NCBI RefSeq assembly: GCF_018991925.1
Contig: NW_024756459.1
Location: 551,001 to 615,000, forward strand
Direction: 5' to 3'
DNA: 64,000 nucleotides
From: Homarus americanus
Taxonomy: Eukaryota > Arthropoda > Malacostraca > Decapoda > Nephropidae
Shown: one piece after another, positions 45,809 to 61,342 of the stretch
Layout of the letters: every line of letters starts with the position of its first letter
Position numbering within the stretch: position 1 is the first letter of the stretch
Program-made: the position numbers and the translations under genes
The notes under the pieces: model-generated
Databases searched by the model: none
What the model saw: only the letters and a program-made list of their open reading frames with translations
Told to the model about the DNA's origin: nothing

Positions 45809-46021
45809 GTCTATGTGTTGTGTTTTGAAGTACCTGTATTTGTACCTGTGGGGGGTGAGGGTGATGAGAACAGGTGAGGTGATGGAGAACAGGTGAGGGT
45901 GGGGGGGTATCTGGGGTAATGGGGAGAGGAAGGGGGTAAATGATGGGAGTGTCAACCATCCTGTGTGTGTGTGTGTACTATTGATGATGTAGATAGATAA
46001 GTATGCTGGTATCATCTCCCT

Positions 46022-46480
46022 GGGGCAAACCTGACCGAGCATAACATATTAATTGTGCATAAATAAATACACCGTCCTTTATACCCTAGGGGCCCACTGA
46101 CCGAGCATGATAGATTAATAATGCAGGTTTATTGCGTTTGTGTCTAATCTGGAGGGAGCCATTGATCGAGCATGGTAGATTATTGTTGGTGATATCGTGT
46201 GTTTATATTAGTTGGTGGCCACTGACCGAGCTTAATTAATGACGCTTAAAAAAATAAACATGTAATTTTTCACCCCCTGGAGGGTCCACTCACCAGGCTT
46301 AATGGGCAGTGATGGTAATAATGATGGTAATAATAATAAGTCATGCGTTGTAAATGGCCACTGATGGAGCATAAGGGCGCTAGATGAATGGCTGTCCGAG
46401 AGAGATATAATCAGCAGGTTGTCAGTCATTGTGAATGGTCCATCTCTTGCATGGCCACCGACCAAGTATAATCTCCACCA
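46022..46480. repeat. Degenerate tandem repeat, 60-80-bp unit (GGCCACTGACCGAGCATAAT)
   Basis: CTGACCGAGCATAA, CACTGACCGAGCATGATAGA, CATTGATCGAGCATGGTAGA, CACTGACCGAGCTTAATTAA, CACTCACCAGGCTTAATGGG, CACTGATGGAGCATAAGG and CACCGACCAAGTATAATC occur in order across the interval. Spacing is irregular and divergence high, so this is an old array. Confidence 0.75.
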
Positions 46481-46511
46481 CAATAAATCAGCATCCCGTA
46501 ATCGATTCACG

Positions 46512-46562
<51 letters not shown>

Positions 46563-46569
46563 ATCTACC

Positions 46570-46735
46570 TACAGTACGTCTTTAGGCTGATTTGATTGGT
46601 CGAGAGGAGAGCAATCACTTCCTTAGGCTGCTTTTGATTGGTTGAGATGAAAGCAATACACATCCTCAAGCTGATGTGATTGGGTGAGCCGAGAGTGATA
46701 TCTTCCTTAAGGTGATTTTGATTGGTTTAGACGAT
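46570..46735. repeat. Four-copy 50-55-bp repeat with TGATTGG boxes
   Basis: GCTGATTTGATTGGTCGAGA, GCTGCTTTTGATTGGTTGAG, GCTGATGTGATTGGGTGAGC and GGTGATTTTGATTGGTTTAG recur about every 53 bp, each followed by an AGAGCAATCACTTCCTTA-like part. ATTGG is the reverse CCAAT word. Preceded by (CTAT)n at 46516-46562. Confidence 0.8.
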
Positions 46736-47077
46736 AGGGGGGAGGGGGGAGGGGAGGAGGCAGAGAAGGTTGAGGGGAAGATAAGAGATTGAGGGGGAGA
46801 ATGAGGGGAGGAGATAGAAAAGTGAGGGGAGAGGGAAAGGGATGGAGAGAAGAGGAAATAAAAGGGGAGTAGGAAGGATGAGTAGAGGTGAGAGGGAAAA
46901 GTGAGGGGAAGGGAGGGAGAGGGGAATATTTTTCGTCTCCCCTTTTAACTTGGTGCCAAACTCCTTTAATGGCAGCAGCTGGGTGAGGGGAGAGAGACAG
47001 ACAGACAAAGACACGCACTGATAAACTGAGGGATAGAGAGGGTGATGATGATAATAACAGCAAGAATAACATCAATT

Positions 47078-47116
<39 letters not shown>

Positions 47117-47881
47117 GCAAGGAGTGACGCGTTCACCTGAGCAGACTCACACCTGTTCTGGACTAATTGCGAACACCTGGTGGCCTCCCTAACTCCCATC
47201 CCGTGTTCGAATCCCTTCCCCTGACTCTACCGACGCTATGACTCACTACACCGGGTTCGTTTACAGATGCGTGTGCTAGCTCTATGAATGCTTATGGCTG
47301 ACTGATTAAATTAGTTTATTTTTTCTTCACCAGGTATATTTCCATCTCAGGTGTATATTAGTTATGGTGTTGATAATATGCATAATTTATATAACTTATT
47401 AATTTATTACTCGTTTAAAAATGTAAGTAAATAAATAAATTCGCTAAAATATTCTGATTATGTTAAAACTTAAGTAAAAAATAAGTTAGATTAAGTAAAA
47501 ATATTCTGATGTGACTTAAGAAACGTGTAAGGCATTGTTTACTTTAAAGGTGGCACAGGGCCGACCAGAGTGCCTGTAATAGTGCCATATTCTACCCCGG
47601 CACTGTGAGTAGGGTGGTCAAGCTGGAGAGGTGATAGTGTGGTCATGTGCCCCCCCCCCCTCTCACTCCCCCTGTTTTCCTCCCTGTCTGCTTGCTTTCC
47701 TCCCTGCCTGTCTACTTTGTCTTTTTAATTGACTTTCTCCCTTCCTGCTCTCCCTCTCCCTGCCTTCTTTCCTCCCCTGCATCCCTCCCTATCTCCCTCC
47801 TTGCCTCCCTATCTCCCTCCCTGCTTGCCTCTCCCTATCTCCCTGCTTGTGTGACTTGCCTATCTTCCTGTGGGTCACTCG

Positions 47882-47936
<55 letters not shown>

Positions 47937-48280
47937 GGGGTGATTACTAGGATTATGGTATCCTCATCCTGATATACCCTGTGGTACCATCATCACCATC
48001 GTACCATCCTCCTCTCTGTCTGCATACCTTCCACACATTAACACCACACATTATTATAACGATTGCCATCACTGTACATACCCATTACTACACACACCAT
48101 CACACCACACCACCACCACCACCACCACCACCACCACCACCTACCCACCACCACCACCACCACCACACCACCACCACCACACCACCGCCCACGGACACGG
48201 CTGGGTTTGGCTACTCCAGCTTTAATGGTTGGTTCAACGCTCCAGTGAGAGGGTGAGCTACCTTCTCCCTCTGTTACGCC

Positions 48281-48587
48281 AACATAATGGTGCACTCCAA
48301 CATACACAACATAATGGTGCACCCCCAGCATAATGGTGCACCCCCAACATACACAGCATAATGGTGCACCCCCAACATAATGGTGCACCCAACATAATGG
48401 TGTACCCAACATAATGGTGCACCCCCAACATAATGGTGCACCCCAACATAATGGTGCACCCCAACATAATGGTGCACCCCAACATAATGGTGCACCCCCA
48501 ACATAATGGTGCACCCCCAACATAATGGTGCACCCAACATAATGGTGCACCCAACATAATGGTGCACCCCTATAATAATGGTGTACT
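48281..48587. repeat. Minisatellite, 17-19-bp unit (CATAATGGTGCACCCCCAA)
   Basis: About 16 copies of CATAATGGTGCACCCCCAA with C-tract length variation (1 to 5 C). Three longer units carry CATACACAG or CATACACAA. Each unit contains GTGCAC. Confidence 0.95.
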
Positions 48588-51924
<3,337 letters not shown>

Positions 51925-51957
51925 CTCCCCTGCCTGTTAAAATAGCTCACACCCACT

Positions 51958-52367
51958 GACGTCACTCATTTAAACAAAGCTAGATTACACTGTCGTTCGA
52001 ATCAACATCTAATTAAGCTAATCACCTCATTAGCCTTTGTAGCTGTAGTTTAAAACAATTCCGCCAATTACGTGGCTTGTTGTCAACTTTGTAATTGATG
52101 GCCTTTTTTTATTAATTGATTTTTAATGGGGGTGAGAGGATGTGTAGTGGCTGAGTGGATACAGAACTCGCCTCCTGTCCTGAAGTTCACTGGTTCGATC
52201 CCAGGGTACCCCAGGTCATCTAGTTTTCAAAGTGGGGCTTAATTTTACAGTTGAGGAAGTAAACGCCTTCAAGTACAATGCCGGTTACGCTGTCTGTAAC
52301 TACAAAGGCTAATGAGGTGATTAGATTAATTATGGGTATGATACAAAGGACAATGTATGAGTGACGT
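51958..52367. repeat. Fold-back element: inverted arms flanking a SINE
   Basis: Left arm 51958-52042 and right arm 52300-52367 are inverted. They share a perfect 25-bp core, 52018-52042 against 52300-52324 (core includes CACCTCATTAGCCTTTGTAG), and an outer GACGTCACTCAT / ATGAGTGACGT match. The arms are about 85 and 68 bp with small indels between the matched blocks. The interior holds the tRNA-derived SINE. The unit could be a fold-back transposon, a palindromic MITE with a nested SINE, or two inverted copies of a repeat. Confidence 0.7.
52139..52225 (+). mobile_element. tRNA-derived SINE head (plus strand)
   Basis: Reads TGTAGTGGCTGAGTGGATAC (A box), then CTCGCCTCCTGTCCTG, then CACTGGTTCGATCCCAGGG (B box GGTTCGATCCC). 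The A box, the CTCG..CCTGTC middle and the box spacing match the copy at 40.5 kb, so both belong to one SINE family. It sits between the arms of an inverted repeat (51958-52042 and 52300-52367). The 3' end of the SINE is not clear. Confidence 0.7.
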
Positions 52368-52401
52368 TAGAGGGAATTAACTATCTCAACAAGCAGGAAA
52401 T

Positions 52402-52474
<73 letters not shown>

Positions 52475-53180
52475 ACATGAGTTGTGCTCATTAGAAATCA
52501 TTTGAGAACTTTACGTAACGCACCGAGGTCTTTGTGGTTGAGACCCTCTTTACACACACACACACACACGTATGTTACCACCACAAATTCATCTTTAAAA
52601 CACTCATTTTCTCCTTATAATTATGAACGCATCTAGTTGGGTAAAGTGTCCATTTTGTCATTCATATTTACTCAAGAGTGACCTTTGTATCGTTGTTTAA
52701 TTAACCCAAGTAAAGGTATTCTCGTATTATCAGCTAAGAGGAAAAAAATAACTTACGAGTCAATGCTAATGTTGCCTGGAAGTGAATCTGTAATGCCTAA
52801 CTTTTTAAAGAATTTAGAATGTCTTAACTAATGTCTAACTCTAACCCTACACTTGTCGGTATAAAACAAGGAGAGCTAGTGGGCCCAGGGTGACGAAATA
52901 CCACAATTCCTCTTTGTGGTTCCAGGATTCGTCTGTTATTCAAATATTCCTCCATTCCAGGATTCCTCTACTATTCCAGGAATCTCTTTTGTTATTGTAT
53001 GATTCATTATATCGATTAAGGGTTAGTGTTTTTTCGTTATCTGAAATCTTGAAACTTTACCACAAAGGAGAAAAAAAACGGGAGAAGCTCAAACAAGACC
53101 TCAACTCAACAGGAAGCCCTGAGACTCCCTACCATTTTCATCAGGACAAAGAAACCTCCTAGGGGGGCTTCCGGTCAGGA

Positions 53181-53706
53181 TTTTTGTTCCATTGAGGTCA
53201 CCTGGGGTCAACTGGCAGGAATAAGGGTATGGAAAGGTCACGGTTCTTGTTCCATTGAGGTCACGTGAGGTCAACTGGCAGGAATAAGGGTATGGAAAGG
53301 TCACGGTTCTTGTTCCATTGAGGTCACGTGAGGTCAACTGGCAGGAATAAGGGTATGGAAAGGTCATGGTCCTTGTTCCATTGAGGTCACGTGAGGTCAA
53401 CTGGCAGGAATAAGGGTATGGAAAGGTCACGTCTTGTTCCATTGGGGTCACATGAGGTCACTGGCAGGAATAAGGGTGGGGCGTGGTCAACTGGCAGAAT
53501 AAAGAATGTGGTTCTTGTTCCGTCACGTGAGGTCAACTGGCGGAATAAAGGGTATGGAAGAGTCCGGTTCTTGTTGTGAGGTCACGTGAGGTCAACTGGC
53601 GAGAATAAGGAGTATGGAAGGTCACGGTCCTTGTTCGTGAGGTCACGTGAGGTCAACTGGCAGGAATAAGGGTATGGAAAGGTCACGGTCTTGTTCCATT
53701 GGGTCA
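53181..53706. repeat. Minisatellite, about 63-bp unit (AGGTCACGTGAGGTCAACTG)
   Basis: About eight copies of a roughly 63-bp unit containing AGGTCACGTGAGGTCAACTG, GCAGGAATAAGGGTATGGAA and TTCTTGTTCCATTG. Early copies are full length and nearly identical; later copies (53450-53700) carry deletions. Each unit contains CACGTG, an E-box. Confidence 0.95.
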
Positions 53707-54403
53707 CAGAAGAACTGACAGAAAAAAGTATGCAAATCACATTTCATCTTTCGTGAAGATTACGTCAAAATCTACAGCAAAGAGAACAGGGCTTAGTGCC
53801 ATTGACTTCGGGTCGAGAGCAGAAGGAGAAGTTGGAGAAAAGATCTTGTCGGTTTTTCTTTTACTCGAGGCCACTTCAAGAGACAGGAAAAGACCAGAAA
53901 GGAATGATGGGTCGCCTTGTGGTTGTCCTGTCATCAAGAGCCCAGGAAGAGAATAGCTCTTGGGATCATCTAGTCCACCGTAAAAAAAAAAAAAATCAGT
54001 ATAGACCCTATCTTTAAGGTCGTGTATTCAAGAACTACAATAGCAAGTTGAAAAGCATTAAAATAAAATCCCACTGTCTTTCATTCCTGTCACGACTCTG
54101 AGAACTAAAAGACACTGGAAGACGTAAAAACAACCTCCCACACTCCCAACAGTCTTCCCACACTCCCCACAGTCTTCCCACAGTCCTCCTACACTCGATG
54201 CAACAACAGCAGCAGCAGCTTGGCCAAAGAATTACCAGGACGAAAAAGCAGAGTTCGGAACAACCTCACATTTCTTTACTGGCCCTCAGGTGGATAAGAT
54301 TAAATTCTCAGGTAGCTTGGGACCTCTTCTTAGTAGCCCGGAATTATAGTGTAAACATGTGGTATTTTAATGCACGCGGGTTACAATGTAGCTGCTGAGG
54401 TGC

Positions 54404-54635
54404 TGGTATTGTAAAGCACACAGGATGTACTTTAATTCCTGGTATTCTAAAGCACACAGGATATACTTTAATTCCTGGTATTCTAAAGCACACAGGATGT
54501 ACTTTAATTCCTGGCATTATAAAGCACACAGGATGTACTTCAGTTGCTGGTACTTAAAGCACACAGGATGTACTTCAGTTCCTGGTATTATAAGCACATA
54601 AGATGCACTTGAGTTGTGTGAAAAAGCACATTTTA
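54404..54635. repeat. Minisatellite, 36-bp unit (AAGCACACAGGATGTACTTT)
   Basis: Six to seven copies of a unit built from AAGCACACAGGATGTACTTT and AATTCCTGGTATTCT, decaying toward the right end. Confidence 0.92.
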
Positions 54636-54733
54636 ACCCGTAACTGAAGTAGCAGGTGAAATGTGATAACTCTGTCGTTTCAGTCGAGTGTCGTGTGTCA
54701 GGACGGTTCTTTTAAGAGTTAATTAACGTAGGG

Positions 54734-54998
54734 AGAGGGAAGAGGTGGTGATGAGAGGACAGGAGATAATGGTGGTGAAGAAGGAAGAGGTGGTGATGAG
54801 AAGACAGGAGATAATGGTGGTGAAGAAGGAAGAGGTGGTGGTGATGATGAAGAGGGAACAGGAGATAATGGTGGTGAAGAAGGAAGAGGTGGTGATGAGA
54901 GGACTGGAGATAATGGTGGTGAAGAAGGAAGAGGTGGTGGTGATGATGAAGAGGGAACAGGAGATAATGGTGGTGAAGAAGGAAGAGGTGATGATGAT
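54734..54998. repeat. Minisatellite, 45/54-bp alternating unit (GGAGATAATGGTGGTGAAGA)
   Basis: Six copies of a unit containing GAGGTGGTGATGAGAG and CAGGAGATAATGGTGGTGAA. Two copies use a longer version with GTGATGATGAAGAGG. The period is a multiple of nine, so both strands stay open; the translations are artefacts. Confidence 0.93.
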
Positions 54999-55167
54999 AA
55001 CAGGAAGAGAGCTGTAGTTAATTATCACCCAAACGTTTTAGTCAGAAAAGAACGTTTGTAATAATCAGCTGCTGTTAACGTTTAGTGGCCCTGTGTTGGA
55101 CGACCTTCTCTCTATCAGCTGTGTGTGTTCGTTCGTTCCTGTCCCTTTTTTTTTCCATATATAGTAG

Positions 55168-55169
<2 letters not shown>

Positions 55170-55245
<76 letters not shown>
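55170..55245. repeat. (CT)n microsatellite, 38 units
   Basis: Uninterrupted run. Similar (CT)n tracts lie at 43994-44043, 57892-57931 and 57988-58051. Confidence 0.98.
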
Positions 55246-55248
<3 letters not shown>

Positions 55249-55813
55249 GGTCCTCCCCACTTCCTCAGAGACATGAATCACCAAAAACCCCGCTCATGAG
55301 GTTCACCAGACACGAGTGGTGTGAATCACTTAGGGTTCAAACACCGCTCCTCTGTGACGACCCTTAACTCTGATGAACCATTTATCTCTGACTCACAACA
55401 CCAACAGCTAACTTTTCCACGGTGGGGTTACACATTCACACATATCCTCTGAATGAGCTGAATTAGTCGTGTGAATGTGTTGAATTAGCTGTGTTTTTGG
55501 TGCGTTTCTTGTGTGTGAGTTATATCAATGATGGTAGGGGAAGGATTCAGTGTTCATAGAAAGGTTCGTTAAGTAAGAGTATATTGTTTGGGATGTGCTG
55601 AGATGTGTGTGATTTTTACCGGAAGTGATTTTAATCCACGTATTTCCGGTGATTTATTGATTGATTGATTTATTGTGGGGGTTAAGTTTACGGTACAGAA
55701 TGTTATTGTTTCGATGCTTCGTTTCTCTGAGTTATGCTAAACGGAGATGATATTTTAAGTAACGTCATATGTAATGTTATCTGTTAACCTTAGCTTATTA
55801 CGTTATTAATTAA

Positions 55814-56977
55814 TCTACTTTAACTAGATACGCTGTTAATAAGACTCTACCTTAACTAGATACGCTGTTAATAAGACTCGACCTTAACTAGATGCGCTGT
55901 TAATAAGACTCTACCTTAACTAGATACGCTGTTAATAATTCTCTACCTTAACTAGATACACTGTTAATAAGACTCTACCTTAACTAGATACGCTGTTAAT
56001 AAGACTCTACCTTAACTAGATACGCTGTTAATAAGACTCTACCTTAACTAGATACGCTGTTAATAAGACTCTACCTTAACTAGATACGCTGTTAATAAGA
56101 CTCTACCTTAACTAGATACACTGTTAATAAGACTCTACCTTAACTAGATACGCTGTTAATAAGACTCTACCTTAACTAGATACGCTGTTAATAAGACTCT
56201 ACCTTAACTAGATACACTGTTAATAAGACTCTACCTTAACTAGATACGCTGTTAATAAGACTCTACCTTAACTAGATACACTGTTAATAAGACTCTACCT
56301 TAACTAGATACGCTGTTAATAAGACTCTACCTTAACTAGATACACTGTTAATAAGACTCTACCTTAACTAGATACGCTGTTAATAAGACTCTAACTTAAC
56401 TAGATACGCTAATAAGACTCTACCTTAACTAGATACACTGTTAATAGACTCTGTAACTATACGCTGTTAACAATTCTCTACCTTAACTAGATACACTGTT
56501 AATAAGACTCTACCTTAACTAGATACGCTGTTAATAAGACTCTACCTTAACTAGATACGCTGTTAATAAGACTCTACCTTAACTAGATACGCTGTTAATA
56601 AGACTCTACCTTAACTAGATACGCTGTTAATAAGACTCTACCTTAACTAGATACGCTGTTAATAAGACTCTACCTTAACTAGATACGCTGTTAATAAGAC
56701 TCTACCTTAACTAGATACGCTGTTAATAAGACTCTACCTTAACTAGATACGCTGTTAATAAGACTCTACCTTAACTAGATACGCTGTTAATAAGACTCTA
56801 CCTAAACTAGATACGCTGTTAATAATTCTCTACCTTAACTAGATACGCTGTTAATAAGACTCTACCTTAACTAGATACGCTGTTAATAATTCTCTACCTT
56901 AACTAGATACGCTGTTAATAAGACTCTACCTTAACTAGATACGCTGTTAATAAGACTCTACCTTAACTAGATACGCT
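55814..56977. repeat. Minisatellite, 32-bp unit (CTAGATACGCTGTTAATAAG)
   Basis: About 36 copies of a very homogeneous 32-bp unit containing CTACCTTAACTAGATACGCT and GTTAATAAGACT. Variants are TACGCT/TACACT and AAGACTCT/AATTCTCT. A block near 56395-56470 has deletions. Confidence 0.97.
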
Positions 56978-57142
56978 CACTTACCATCAGGTGTGAGATA
57001 AAACTAACAGAGAATCACTGTGCCAAGACCCCTCGAAGCATCACACTGCAGATGACTCGTGCAGGTATAAAGTCGCATTGCACCACAACAAAATTAGTGG
57101 CGCTGGGGAGATGTATTGATTGTTTACCCGTGTTGACGTATA

Positions 57143-57434
57143 CTGTTTAATGGAGCAACACTGTGATGCTGTTTAATGGAGCAACACTGTGATACTGTTG
57201 TTTAATGGAGCAACACTGTGATACTGTTTAATGGAGCAACACTGTGATACTGTTGTTTAATGGAGCAACACTGTGATACTGTTTAATGGAGCAACACTGT
57301 GATACTGTTTAATGGAGCAACACTGTGATGCTGTTTAATGGAGCAACACTGTGATACTGTTTAATGGAGCAACACTGTGATACTGTTGTTTAATGGAGCA
57401 ACACTGTGATGCTGTTTAATGGAGCAACACTGTG
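57143..57434. repeat. Minisatellite, 26-bp unit (TTTAATGGAGCAACACTGTG)
   Basis: Eleven copies of TGTTTAATGGAGCAACACTG plus TGATAC or TGATGC. In some copies an extra TGT lengthens the unit to 29 bp. Confidence 0.95.
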
Positions 57435-57619
57435 TAATGAATGTCAGGGATGAGCTGTGTTGCTGTGTTTATGTTTGTGTTGACCTTTTGGTGTTTGTAT
57501 TGGTGTTGGTGTTTGTGTTGGATAAATCGATTGTATTTTTTAGTGTGTGTTGAAGGAATAAATTTTAAGTTATCTATTGTTGGATAAAATTAAATCTTAT
57601 TGAATTTTTTTGTTCTTAC

Positions 57620-57800
57620 GATCTAAGGATGTTATATTATCTCCAAGAAAACGAAGAATTTAGGGAATTTTTTTAAGTTATCTCCAATAAATCGATGAAT
57701 TTAGGGAATTTTTTTAAGTTATCTCCAATAAATCGATGAATTTAGGGAATTTTTTGAAGTTATTGCTGAAAAATCGATTCGTTTAAGGGAATTTTCTGTT
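57620..57800. repeat. Tandem repeat, 41-bp unit (CCAATAAATCGATGAATTTA)
   Basis: Four copies at 41-bp spacing of AAGTTATCTCCAATAAATCG plus ATGAATTTAGGGAATTTTTT. The outer two are diverged. Confidence 0.9.
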
Positions 57801-57888
57801 TTTTGTGCGTTTAACATAGTGAAACATTGAATAGGTATTTAGGGAAGCACTTACACGAATGCCTGAGATAACTCCTGGGGTATGAGGA

Positions 57889-57935
<47 letters not shown>

Positions 57936-57984
57936 ATTGATGGTGAGCATCCTTGTGTACCGGAAACATCTGCTCTTGACGAGG

Positions 57985-58055
<71 letters not shown>

Positions 58056-58347
58056 CCGCGAATCAGAGGCACGAAGACAAAGAGAATATATACTCTCTGT
58101 TCTCACCCCCTTTCTTTCTCCCTCTTTCTTTCTTTATCTCTCTTGCTATTCTCCATCCTCTGCCTTTCTTCTCCCCTCTTATTAATCTTTCTCTCTCCTA
58201 CATATTCTCCCCTTTGTCACCTGTGCCCAATTTCCTTCTTTGAGGCTTCACAGTGTGTACTCAAAAGGCTTCAGAGAGGCTTTGAAAGAGGCTGTCGGTA
58301 ATCATGATAAATAATCGACTATACCTTTAGTTTTAATATTCTGAGAG

Positions 58348-58592
58348 GGCCTTTGGTCTTCCGGGAGAGGTTTAAGGGTTCCAGGAGTGGGTTAAGGGTT
58401 CCAAGAGGATTTTAAGGGTTCCAGGAGAGGTTTAAGCGTTCCAGGATCGAGTTAAGGGTTCCATGAGGTTTTGGGGGGGATTCCAGGAGTGGTTTAAGGA
58501 TTTCAGGAGAGGTTTAAGGGTTCCAGAAGAGGTTTAAGGGTTCCAGGAGAGGTTTAAGGGTTCCAGGAGAGGTTTAAGGGTTCCAGGGGGAT
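58348..58592. repeat. Minisatellite, 20-bp unit (GGTTTAAGGGTTCCAGGAGA)
   Basis: About twelve copies of GGTTTAAGGGTTCCAGGAGA. The rightmost four are perfect or nearly so and the left ones diverged. Confidence 0.93.
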
Positions 58593-61254
58593 CTTTGGTG
58601 TTCAAGGAGCACCAATTGTCTTGTGATTGCTGAAGACAGTTTGGCGTTGTCGGGTTAAATTTGGTGTTGTCAAGTGAACTCTAAACATATGTGGCATTTA
58701 CAGCCAGCTTATGTTAACGTTGGTAAGTTACACCATAAATATATTAACGTCTTAGTGAATTTTAAGAGCAATTTAGAGTTAGCACGGCGATAAATAGGGG
58801 AGAGGAGGAATGAAAAGGTATAATGGTGGGAGGAAGAAGAGAGAGGGTAGGGAGGGAAAGAGTGTGGACAGGAAGAGGGAGAAGGGAGAGAGGACGAGGT
58901 GTGGGGAGGAGGAAGTGTGTTTGGAGGGAGATGAGGGAGAAGACGTGGTATTTTGGAAGAGTAGGAGGAGGAGGAGGAGAACGATAGGGAACGGAGGAGG
59001 AAGAGGGAATGTTGAAAGAAAGAAGAGAAACGAAGAAGGGGATAGCTAAGGAGGAGGGGATATTAAAATAAAGGTGGTAAGCAGAGAAGGGGAAGAGAGG
59101 AGTAGGAGGGGTAGTCAGGCCAAGGGCAATATCAACAACATGGTAACTTTCACCATGTACCCGGGGATGTTAGACACTCGGTACGGCCTTAAACATAACA
59201 TGGCCTCGATTACTCTAAAGGTTCGTAGGTTAGGTGTGTTGGTGAGTGGTCAAGCGAGGTTCCTTATTCTAATAGATCCCTTAATGTCAGGTAAGACCAT
59301 TAGCGTTTTGTGATTGGGGTCTTTTTCCCTAATAGACCCCTCACACCCCCCTCCTCACCCCGCCCTCCTCACCCCCCCTCCTCACCCCCCCTCTCACCCC
59401 CCCCTCACCCCTTCCTCACCCCGTTCGTCACCTAACCTAACCATTTCGATTGGGAAACTGTACTCTTAATGTCTTTCAATTCTAATGGGCCGTGTAACTA
59501 ATGGCTATGTTATTGTAGTTTGGAACCTATTTGACCTGGAGCCAAATATTTAATCACTTGTATGTAAATGATCGTTTGAACCTTCTCTTTTCGTCTTTTT
59601 TTGATAATTTCCCCCACCCTTTTTATAATTCCCCCACCCTTTTGATAATTTCCCCACCCTCATTACCCTTAACCAACCATAACTTATAAACACTAAAAGT
59701 ATCGACCATAAGTTTTAGTGAATATGTTTACAAAAGTCACTGTCTAGGACATAGGATAGTTTAAGTGACTCAGTCTTACCTAAGTGACTCAACCTTACCT
59801 TACCAAGTGACTCACCCTTACTTAAACCTTGGTACAGAGCCAATCCAAAGGGGGGGGGGGGTTAAAGGGGGGTAAAAAAAATCCACCCCCCCCCCCTTGC
59901 AGACAGATGCCGGATCTAGAGGGGGATTAATGCGGATTAATGAAGGTAAATCCGACGCTGATCATTCCATTAAGGAAATCCGCCGTGACAGAAATCGAAT
60001 TCGAATGGAAATGAGAGATATTACGGAACTTCTTGGCCAGTCCTGGATAATTTTGGGGTTGGTATTTGGAAGCTGTTTGTGTGTGTTTATTGGTGTTTGG
60101 GAGCTGGTTGTGTGTGTTTGTTGATGTTTGGAAGCTGTTTGTTGATGTTTGGAAGCTGTTTGTTGGTGTTTGGGAGATGTTTTTGTGTGTTTGTTGGTGT
60201 TTGGGAGATGTTTTGTGTGTTTGTTGTTGTTTGGAAGCTGTTTGTGTGTGTTTGTTGATGTTTGGAAGCTGTTTGTTGATGTTTTTGTGTGTTTGTTGGT
60301 GTTTGGGAGATGTTTTTGTGTGTTTGTTGGTGTTTGGGAGATGTTTTGTGTGTTTGTTGTTGTTTGGAAGCTGTTTGTGTGTGTTTGTTGATGTTTGGAA
60401 GCTGTTTGTGTGTGTTTGTTGTTGTTTGGAAGCTGTTTGTGTGTGTTTATTGTTGTTTGGAAGCTGTTTGTGTGTGTTTGTTGATGTTTGGAAGCTGTTT
60501 GTGTGTGTTTATTGTTGTTTGGAAGCTGTTTGTGTGTGTTTGTTGATGTTTGGGACATGTGTTTGTGTTTTTATTGATGTTTGGGAGTTGTTTTTGTGTG
60601 TTTGTTGGTGTTTTATCTGTTTATTGGTGTTTGGAAGCTGTTCCTGTGTGTTTGGAAGATGTTTTTTGTTACCTGTGCATCTCGTTTTTTTTTTCGTTTT
60701 AATTATTTTGTTTATAGTGTAATAAAGAGATTACCTGTGTATAGATCTCTTTGTCTCTCATTTACATTAGATAAAAGTAAATAAGATGAAAAGAAAAGAT
60801 GACAATAATTAGTAGAGAGAGAGCGAGAGAGAGAGAGAGAAAGTAAAAGAAAGAAAGACAGAGAGATAAAGTAAGATAGAGAAAGAGAGAGAGAGAGTGA
60901 GAACTAGTGTAGTGGATTAGGAGAGAAAGCTAAACAGGTTTATTTGAATTGGCACAAGGTGTGTGTGTGCTAATGAGGGACCTGTTTAACATGCTTGTTG
61001 GTACCTGCATGTCTGTCTGTCTGTGTACTTCGATGATAGTGTGTTCCCCGTGTGTGTGTGTCTGTTTGTACGTGCATGATGTGTACCTGCTTGTGTCTGC
61101 ATGAAGGCTTGTGCTTGTCCCATGCTCGCGTTGTTGTGCTTCTCCCTCCTCCCCTTGTATGATGCCTGGGGCTGGTACTGTCATGTACGCCTTGTTCCTC
61201 CTGGTTTATTCTCTCTCTCTGTGGTTTGTTTCCTTGTGCCTTCTAGCTTCAAGG

Positions 61255-61296
<42 letters not shown>

Positions 61297-61302
61297 CGTG
61301 CG

Positions 61303-61342
<40 letters not shown>

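Larger units (their letters stand above)
43995..48280. other. Microsatellite-dense non-coding region
   Basis: Besides repeats listed separately it holds (CA)n at 44577-44603 and 47082-47112, ACCACCATCATC tracts at 44820-44925 and 48090-48185, a purine tract at 46736-46925 and (GT)n at 47884-47934. No gene. Confidence 0.7.

Noticed and set aside
47128..47225. Third tRNA-derived SINE based on GTGTTCGAATCCC
   Set aside because: The B-box match is good, but no A box at proper distance and no similarity to the two supported SINE heads.
53699..53956. 85-residue plus-strand frame and its 66-residue minus-strand shadow
   Set aside because: Not low-complexity, but neither strand resembles a known protein, there are no splice sites nearby and it directly abuts a minisatellite. 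Insufficient evidence.
60066..60722. 218-residue Cys/Leu/Val-rich plus-strand frame
   Set aside because: It is translation of the 31-bp TTTGGAAGCTG repeat; the opposite strand is also open (198 residues).
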